Position numbers and translations under genes: made by a program
Notes under the pieces: model-generated
What the model was told of the DNA's origin: nothing
Databases searched by the model: none
The model's input: the letters and a program-made list of their open reading frames with translations, nothing else
Source of the DNA: Lentisphaerota bacterium
GTDB taxonomy: Bacteria > Verrucomicrobiota > Kiritimatiellia > CAIQIC01 > Lenti-01
NCBI GenBank assembly: GCA_012514035.1
Contig: JAAZBB010000002.1
Coordinates: 1 to 43,719 of the forward strand
Reading direction: 5' to 3'
DNA length: 43,719 bases
Shown here: in pieces, positions 39,881-43,719 of the stretch
Numbering within the stretch: position 1 is the first letter of the stretch
Layout: every line of letters begins with the position of its first letter

Positions 39881-40310
39881 ACGTCGAACAAAACCGATTG
39901 ACGAACCGGCGCGGAGCCTGCAGGGCCAGATAGATCCACCGGGAAATGGCCGAAAGTTCGACCACTCCCATCACGGCGGATGCTGGCACATCTTCGGGCG
40001 CAGCCAGATCGGCGTCGCCGTAGCATTCGTAGATCGCCGGCCCCTCCCCCCGGCCGATCCCCACAACCCGGTGCAGGATGGGCCGCCCCGGTTTTCGCCA
40101 GAACAGGGCGATATCCCCGCGGCGGATTGTCCGGCCCGCCGCCGGAACAATGCGGACCCGGGTGTTGGCGCGCAGCCAGGGGAGCATGCTGACACCCCGT
40201 ACCCGCATCTGAACGGTCTCTCCGCGCGCGAGCGCATCCGCAATCACGCCGCAAAACAAATCGTGATCACGCATCTTTTCGGTGGACCGCATCCGCAATA
40301 CCTCGTCCAT
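39855..40310 (-). CDS. S24/S26-family peptidase, SipW/archaeal-like (probable RiPP protease)
   Basis: 151 aa from ATG 40310; a longer in-frame reading to 40547 is another frame of the kinase gene. The signal-peptidase core is RGVSMLPWL with the nucleophile S41, then RGDIALFW and ILHRVVGIG with H80. Bacterial type I signal peptidases use Lys as general base; His at this place is typical of archaeal, ER and SipW enzymes. The usual N-terminal membrane anchor is missing, so it may be cytosolic, and the later FVNRF segment is only weakly hydrophobic. In this setting removal of the precursor leader is the likely job; that is inference. Confidence 0.75.
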   Translation of the reverse strand: MDEVLRMRSTEKMRDHDLFCGVIADALARGETVQMRVRGVSMLPWLRANTRVRIVPAAGRTIRRGDIALFWRKPGRPILHRVVGIGRGEGPAIYECYGDADLAAPEDVPASAVMGVVELSAISRWIYLALQAPRRFVNRFCSTYGICLRHG

Positions 40311-40332
40311 GCGCAATATTCCCCGTGGCTCT

Positions 40333-41250
40333 TTATGTGGGTCGCCGGCCGGCGTCCTCCAGCAGGGGAAGCAGGCAATCCACCACGTCCGGTTCCGGAC
40401 GGAATCCCAGCCGAAACACGGGCACCGCAAACACCAGTTGTTCCAGCAACGGCAAGACCCGGTCACGCAGTTCAGGCAAATACCAGGGGATAGAAGTTGT
40501 CGCGGCCAGCCGGCGCAGGGCATCGGCCGGCTGGATCGGACGCACATAATTCACCGGGGACTTTTCAATGAAGCACAACGCGGCCAATGGGGCAGATTCG
40601 TTCCGAGCCTGGAGAGCATCCCCCGGCCAAGGGGTACCCCAGGCGCGGAAACCATCCGGCCCATTCCGCAGGACCATGCGGTCATCGGACAGCACGGCAC
40701 CTGCGCCGGCCGCCATCAACTGCCGGCTCAGCGTGCTCTTGCCGGCTCCGGACACCCCGGGAAAGACAATGGCATGGCCCTGGCAGTTCCAGCCACAGGA
40801 ATGGACGATGCATCCGCTCCGGTGCGCCAGCACGCCCATGAACAAGACTTTGTCCACGGGATACCGCAACGGCACAGGGCGCCGCCCGGCTTCCGCATGA
40901 GTCCAGATATCAACCCGGCCATATTCCGGACCGGGCACGGCCCAGAGATAACTGCTCCCGTCGCGATGATGGAAGCGATACGCACCGGTCCCATCCACAT
41001 GGCCATAGCGCCATATATCAAGGTCGCAAGCGCAGACAAACCGGTCATCCGCGGGGCGATGCTGCTCCGATCCACAGGCGAACGTCACCTCAGAGGCTTG
41101 ACGAAGCCCATCGGACAGAAAAGCCTGATACACGCCAGGCCAACTGGAAAAGGGGGGGCACAGCGCATCCGCCATGCCCACGGTAATATCCCCCAGGGAA
41201 AGAGTTGGATTGCCTTGCAAAAGGGATGCGGCCGCGCCGCCCGCCGGCAT
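40333..41250 (-). CDS. HPr-kinase-like protein of a RiPP cluster
   Basis: 305 aa. A non-conserved N-terminal domain (1-130) is followed by the kinase core: Walker A GVSGAGKST (165-173) and the HPrK-like LSDDRMVL (D189/D190). Then AWGTPWPGDALQARNESAPL matches the substrate-side region of HPr kinase homologues. True HprK has a hexamer-forming N-terminus absent here. Homologues in lasso-peptide clusters (such as ThcoK and PadeK) phosphorylate a residue of the precursor. The ATG and the precursor stop overlap as TGATG, so the two are translationally coupled. This is strong support that the peptide is its substrate. Confidence 0.82.
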   Translation of the reverse strand: MPAGGAAASLLQGNPTLSLGDITVGMADALCPPFSSWPGVYQAFLSDGLRQASEVTFACGSEQHRPADDRFVCACDLDIWRYGHVDGTGAYRFHHRDGSSYLWAVPGPEYGRVDIWTHAEAGRRPVPLRYPVDKVLFMGVLAHRSGCIVHSCGWNCQGHAIVFPGVSGAGKSTLSRQLMAAGAGAVLSDDRMVLRNGPDGFRAWGTPWPGDALQARNESAPLAALCFIEKSPVNYVRPIQPADALRRLAATTSIPWYLPELRDRVLPLLEQLVFAVPVFRLGFRPEPDVVDCLLPLLEDAGRRPT

Positions 41251-41435
41251 CAGGAGCCCTCAACCTCGCACAGTCCGCCTTCCGCAAGCAGGCAAGCCTG
41301 ATCTTCCAACCCATCGCGATTGGCGGTCTTGCAGTTGGTTTCCAGCACTTCATCGCCTTGCAAGGACATGACTTCCAGACGCGGCGGTTCGTAAGCCTGT
41401 TGGGCTTTCTGATCCTGTGTGTCGTTTGTCTTCAT
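41250..41435 (-). CDS. Candidate RiPP precursor peptide, 61 aa
   Basis: A 61-aa peptide starting at ATG 41435 (ribosome site AGAAGGGA about 5 nt upstream). Residues 1-14 are polar. The motif YEPPRLEV (Y15, P18, L20) is the YxxPxL pattern used by RiPP leaders to bind PqqD-like recognition elements, and G27 may mark the leader end. The putative core (about 28-61) has three cysteines (C35, C48, C56) in a Gly/Glu/Leu-rich sequence, DGLEDQACLLAEGGLC in its centre. Cys density and a neighbouring radical SAM enzyme suggest thioether or C-C links. An in-frame reading upstream to 41729 is another frame of the enzyme gene. Product unknown. Confidence 0.72.
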   Translation of the reverse strand: MKTNDTQDQKAQQAYEPPRLEVMSLQGDEVLETNCKTANRDGLEDQACLLAEGGLCEVEGS

Positions 41436-41487
41436 AGCCGTCCCTTCTATTTCAATCTTAGTCACATCTGTCCCCCACTGGAAAGCC

Positions 41488-42588
41488 CTATTTCGCGTTT
41501 TTTTCTCTTTCTTCAACCTCTGCCAACCGGCGACTCCGCTCCTTCGCCAGAGAACAGGCATAGGCAAAGCGGCCGGCTTCATCGCCGCAATCCATCTCGG
41601 CCAGGGGCGGGCAGGAGTTGCAGATGGGCCGGTCGGCGCAACTGGCGCATAGAAAGCCTGCGGGGGCATGCCGGGCTTCCAAGGCTCGCCGTCCCTCCCG
41701 GAAGGCCGCCCGCAGCCCCCCCCTGGCATAGGGAACGCCGTAGCGGGTGGTGCTGGTGCAGGGCTGCACCATGCCTTCGGCGGTCACATAGCAGGACGTC
41801 AGGCCCGCCCCGCACCGATACAGCGGCTTGGAATCTGACGGCTTGATGGTTGCTTCCCGCGCCTTCTGCAGAAGCAATTGGCGCGGCAGGTCGGAAACGT
41901 GGCAAAACTCCAAGTCCGCGACTTCTGCGGGCGGCAACCGCAGATGGTCCACTTCCTTGTCACCCGGAAAGCGCGGATGAACGGCCGGGTCATAGCGGAC
42001 ATTCGGTTCACCTGCGGCGGCCATGGCACGGATAGCCAGAAATTCGTGCTGGTTGCAGGTCATTAAGATCGTTTTCAAACCGACCCGCAAGCCTGCCGCC
42101 CGCAGCAGCCCAATGCCCCGCATGGCCTCGGCATAGGCGGAAGCGCGGCCGGTTACCCGCCGGTAGGTCTCTGGAGTGGCCCCATACACGGTCACTTCGA
42201 TCAGCCTCGGGGGGGCGGCACAAAGCGTCTCAATGGTGAGCTCATCGACCAGCGTGGCATTCGTAAACAATGTGACATGGATGCCCATCTGGCGAATGCC
42301 CAGGTAGATGTCGGCAAAATCGCGCCGCAACAGAGGCTCCCCGCCGGTCAGCAGCATGGAAAAACATCCGGCCTCGGCGGCTTCCTGCGCCAAGGCCAGC
42401 CAGTCGCCGGAGGACAGTTCGAGTTCCGGCGACCGGGCATTGGGCAGCACATAGCAGTGGAGGCATCGCAGGTTGCAGCGATGGGTCAAGGCCAGCGTGA
42501 CTTTCAGCGGAATGCGTTCCTCCCGGGCGCGCCGGCGCAATGCCTTGATGCGAGCGGGGCCGGACAAGGGTTCGCAGTCAGGAGCCAT
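41488..42588 (-). CDS. Radical SAM/SPASM peptide maturase
   Basis: 366 aa from ATG 42588. The radical SAM cluster motif is CNLRCLHC (C38, C42, C45) in the CX3CX2C form, and GGEPLLRRDF gives the SAM-binding GGE. The C-terminal SPASM region has CGAGLTSCYVTAEGMVQPC and then CASCADRPICNSC, plus a final Cys (YACSLAK), so two auxiliary [4Fe-4S] clusters are likely. Such enzymes make thioether or C-C crosslinks in sactipeptides, ranthipeptides and mycofactocin-like peptides. Its N-terminus has no built-in recognition domain; the two PqqD-like proteins probably supply it. The first 11 bp overlap the PqqD-A gene. Confidence 0.88.
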   Translation of the reverse strand: MAPDCEPLSGPARIKALRRRAREERIPLKVTLALTHRCNLRCLHCYVLPNARSPELELSSGDWLALAQEAAEAGCFSMLLTGGEPLLRRDFADIYLGIRQMGIHVTLFTNATLVDELTIETLCAAPPRLIEVTVYGATPETYRRVTGRASAYAEAMRGIGLLRAAGLRVGLKTILMTCNQHEFLAIRAMAAAGEPNVRYDPAVHPRFPGDKEVDHLRLPPAEVADLEFCHVSDLPRQLLLQKAREATIKPSDSKPLYRCGAGLTSCYVTAEGMVQPCTSTTRYGVPYARGGLRAAFREGRRALEARHAPAGFLCASCADRPICNSCPPLAEMDCGDEAGRFAYACSLAKERSRRLAEVEEREKNAK

Positions 42589-42895
42589 GCGCCGCGACGA
42601 TCTCGACCAGGTTCGATTGCAGCAGATCTGCGAGGAAGGCTGTGACATCGGCCTGAGCCGCTTGGGGATCAATCGCGAAAGTATCGGCAATGTACTGACA
42701 GGCGTCGCCGATTCTTTCGCCCCCATTCAAATGCTCCCAGACGGCAACCCCCGTGGCATTCAGGAGAAACAGGCTTTCAAGATCGACTATCCGGGTCATA
42801 GTCGGCACCAGCATGTGTTCCCCGGCGACATGCCGCAGAACCACGCCTGCCCGCCGGCGCAAACGCATTTCCGGTTCCAGAGCCCGCTCCGACAT
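42578..42895 (-). CDS. PqqD-like RiPP recognition protein A
   Basis: 105 aa. A winged-helix RiPP-recognition fold: basic N-terminal strand (RLRRRAGVVLRHV), the central MLVPTMTRIVDLESLFLLNATGVAVW and a C-terminal helix segment (QADVTAFLADLLQSNLVEI). PqqD proteins bind leader peptides and hand them to radical SAM partners. A strong ribosome site (GGAGG, 6 nt spacing) precedes ATG 42895. The stop overlaps the maturase start by 11 bp, which couples binder and enzyme. It is clearly related to protein B encoded upstream. Confidence 0.87.
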   Translation of the reverse strand: MSERALEPEMRLRRRAGVVLRHVAGEHMLVPTMTRIVDLESLFLLNATGVAVWEHLNGGERIGDACQYIADTFAIDPQAAQADVTAFLADLLQSNLVEIVAAHGS

Positions 42896-42958
42896 GACTA
42901 CCCTCCGTCCAATACTGGTCGGGGAAAACCGCGGCGATTTCTCCGTTGGAATCCGCCT

Positions 42959-42997
42959 TCAACCAGCCGCGGAATCAACCTGAATGTTCAAGGACAT
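42959..42997 (-). CDS. Possible 12-residue mini-ORF
   Basis: A very good ribosome site (GGAGGGG, 8 nt spacing) precedes an ATG at 42997, but the reading frame stops after 12 codons (MSLNIQVDSAAG). It lies in the 221-bp gap between the two PqqD genes. It may be a leader peptide, the remains of a gene broken by a frameshift, or chance. A second frame continues with WLKADSNGEI without a normal start. Confidence 0.2.
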   Translation of the reverse strand: MSLNIQVDSAAG

Positions 42998-43116
42998 CAC
43001 TATATCCCCTCCGGGAGTGAAAGCAAGCAGCACCGATGGCCGGGATCGCGCCGCGCCCCCTTTCCGGAACAATGCCCCGCCCCGGGCCGGGCAGGGGGTT
43101 GAGGCCGGAAATAGCC

Positions 43117-43476
43117 CTACCATCCCCCGGCCAGTTCCACCAGCCGGTGTTCATGCAGAGACGACAGGAAAAGAACTACATCCTGGGTGGCGGCATCGCA
43201 CTCGATGCCAAAGGCCTTGGCCATGGCTTTGCCAAGCTCCTCCACATGCCGGTATCCATTGAGTTGTTCCCAGATGAAGGCCCCGGTTTCATTCAACAGA
43301 AACAGGCTGTCGAGGTCGACCTTGTTGGTCATGGCGGGAACAAGCATGTGTTTCTCGTTGACATGGCACAACACCACCCCGACTTGGCGGCGCACCTTGG
43401 TTATTGGCGAGATGCAACAGGCGGAACCATCCGAGGAAACGGCAACGGCATCCATCGTGTTTTCTGCTCGCATCAT
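43117..43476 (-). CDS. PqqD-like RiPP recognition protein B
   Basis: 119 aa. Same fold as protein A: VRRQVGVVLCHVNEKHMLVP, MTNKVDLDSLFLLNETGAFIW and HRLVELAGGW. About half of the aligned residues are identical to A across the core, so the two arose by duplication or came from a close relative. An N-terminal extension of about 24 residues with two adjacent Cys (SACCIS) is specific to B. A textbook ribosome site (GGAGGTGAACC) sits before ATG 43476. The gene starts inside the upstream stop (4-bp overlap). It may serve a second leader or act as a dimer partner of A. Confidence 0.85.
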   Translation of the reverse strand: MMRAENTMDAVAVSSDGSACCISPITKVRRQVGVVLCHVNEKHMLVPAMTNKVDLDSLFLLNETGAFIWEQLNGYRHVEELGKAMAKAFGIECDAATQDVVLFLSSLHEHRLVELAGGW

Positions 43477-43719
43477 GGTTCACCTCCAGAATCACTTTTG
43501 CCGCTCATGCGGATGGGGGCAGGAGTGATCTCCACTGGTTCCTCGGATTGAATGACAAAGTCGTAGGACCACTTGAACGCATAGGGCACCGCCCGGCCGC
43601 GCGAATTGGTGTACTGGCTCTTGTCCGTCCACAGGAAGAAGCCGCGGCCTTCAATGCCGTCCTGCGGATCTGCGCGCCGGGGCGTCATCACCCCGGCAAA
43701 GGAAATGCTTTTCGCCGTG
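43473..43719 (-). CDS. C-terminal fragment of an unrecognised protein
   Basis: The reading frame is open to the right edge and ends at the TGA at 43473, so at least 81 codons are present. The visible residues (for example GVMTPRRADPQDGIEGRGFF and YTNSRGRAVPYAFKWSYDFV) have no motif I can name. Met and Val codons at 43688/43691 are possible starts, but the frame continues upstream as well. Its 4-bp overlap with PqqD-B suggests it belongs to the same operon, perhaps a cluster-specific protein or part of a pseudopilin-like secretion component. Confidence 0.6.
   Translation of the reverse strand, partial: TAKSISFAGVMTPRRADPQDGIEGRGFFLWTDKSQYTNSRGRAVPYAFKWSYDFVIQSEEPVEITPAPIRMSGKSDSGGEP

Larger units (their letters stand above)
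38681..43719 (-). other. Putative RiPP biosynthetic gene cluster
   Basis: Seven consecutive minus-strand genes, most overlapping or nearly so: PqqD-like B, PqqD-like A, radical SAM/SPASM enzyme, precursor-like peptide, HPr-kinase-like protein, S24/S26-type peptidase and PF14907-type nucleotidyltransferase. A truncated protein gene precedes them. Leader recognition, core modification, phosphoryl/nucleotidyl tailoring and leader removal are all represented. No ABC transporter, lasso cyclase or transglutaminase-like protease is visible; export genes may lie past the right edge. Confidence 0.7.

Noticed and set aside
42777-42962. 61-codon frame overlapping PqqD-A
   Set aside because: It needs a TTG start and most of it is an alternate frame of PqqD-A; kept only as a remark on the gap upstream.
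38681-43719. Classifying the cluster as a lasso-peptide cluster
   Set aside because: Kinase, nucleotidyltransferase and PqqD-like parts fit, but no asparagine-synthetase-like cyclase or transglutaminase-like protease is present, and a radical SAM enzyme is.

Overview
The window is GC-rich, tightly packed DNA from a Gram-negative (diderm) bacterium. The envelope genes show this: an LptF/LptG permease, a LpxL-type acyltransferase, an outer-membrane barrel protein, dTDP-rhamnose genes, lipoproteins and a prepilin peptidase. A DUF1844 protein, a SUMF1-domain protein, a YgeY-type hydrolase paired with a large PLP enzyme, and an accessory RiPP-like cluster fit the PVC group, most plausibly Kiritimatiellota/Verrucomicrobiota. 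That placement is inference; the window has no rRNA or other decisive marker. No gene-free stretch exceeds 300 bp. The largest gaps are 1448-1703, 23399-23619 and 42896-43116.

Layout. 1-4419 (minus strand): a short-chain dehydrogenase fragment, a PaaK-type phenylacetate-CoA ligase, an array of three phased palindromes upstream of it, a YgeY-type M20 hydrolase and a fold-type II PLP enzyme. 4554-8230: DUF1844 protein, unknown membrane-anchored protein, polyprenol-phosphate sugar synthase-like GT2 and a DPPR-synthase-like UbiA protein in one operon. 8362-9471: a KTSC coiled-coil protein with a strong terminator. 9570-12996: comM and a lipoprotein acetolactate decarboxylase, separated by a complete RAYT-type transposon with perfect 27-bp inverted ends. 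13066-14709: rfbC, rfbA and tRNA-Arg(CCG). 14844-23398: one long operon, gyrB - nucleotidyltransferase - small Pro-rich protein - gyrA - outer-membrane protein - folD - lptF/G. 23620-25714: SUMF1-domain protein, LpxL-type acyltransferase, tadA.

25808-38422 (plus strand): a membrane protein with an 11-residue repeat coiled coil, rsmI, a double winged-helix regulator with a perfect 24-bp palindrome at its start, aroE - pilD - AI-2E-family transporter - M6 peptidase, an ECF sigma operon with terminator, an EamA transporter and glpK.

38681-43719 (minus strand) is the most interesting part. It looks like an undescribed ribosomally made, post-translationally modified peptide (RiPP) system: two PqqD-like recognition proteins, a radical SAM/SPASM enzyme, a 61-residue precursor-like peptide with a YxxPxL leader motif and three C-terminal cysteines, an HPr-kinase-like protein, an S24/S26-type peptidase and a PF14907-type nucleotidyltransferase. 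The kinase, nucleotidyltransferase and PqqD-like parts resemble tailoring genes of some lasso-peptide clusters. No lasso cyclase or transglutaminase-like protease is visible, and a radical SAM enzyme stands in the maturase position.

Many neighbouring genes overlap by exactly 4 bp (ATGA), so translational coupling is a general feature here.
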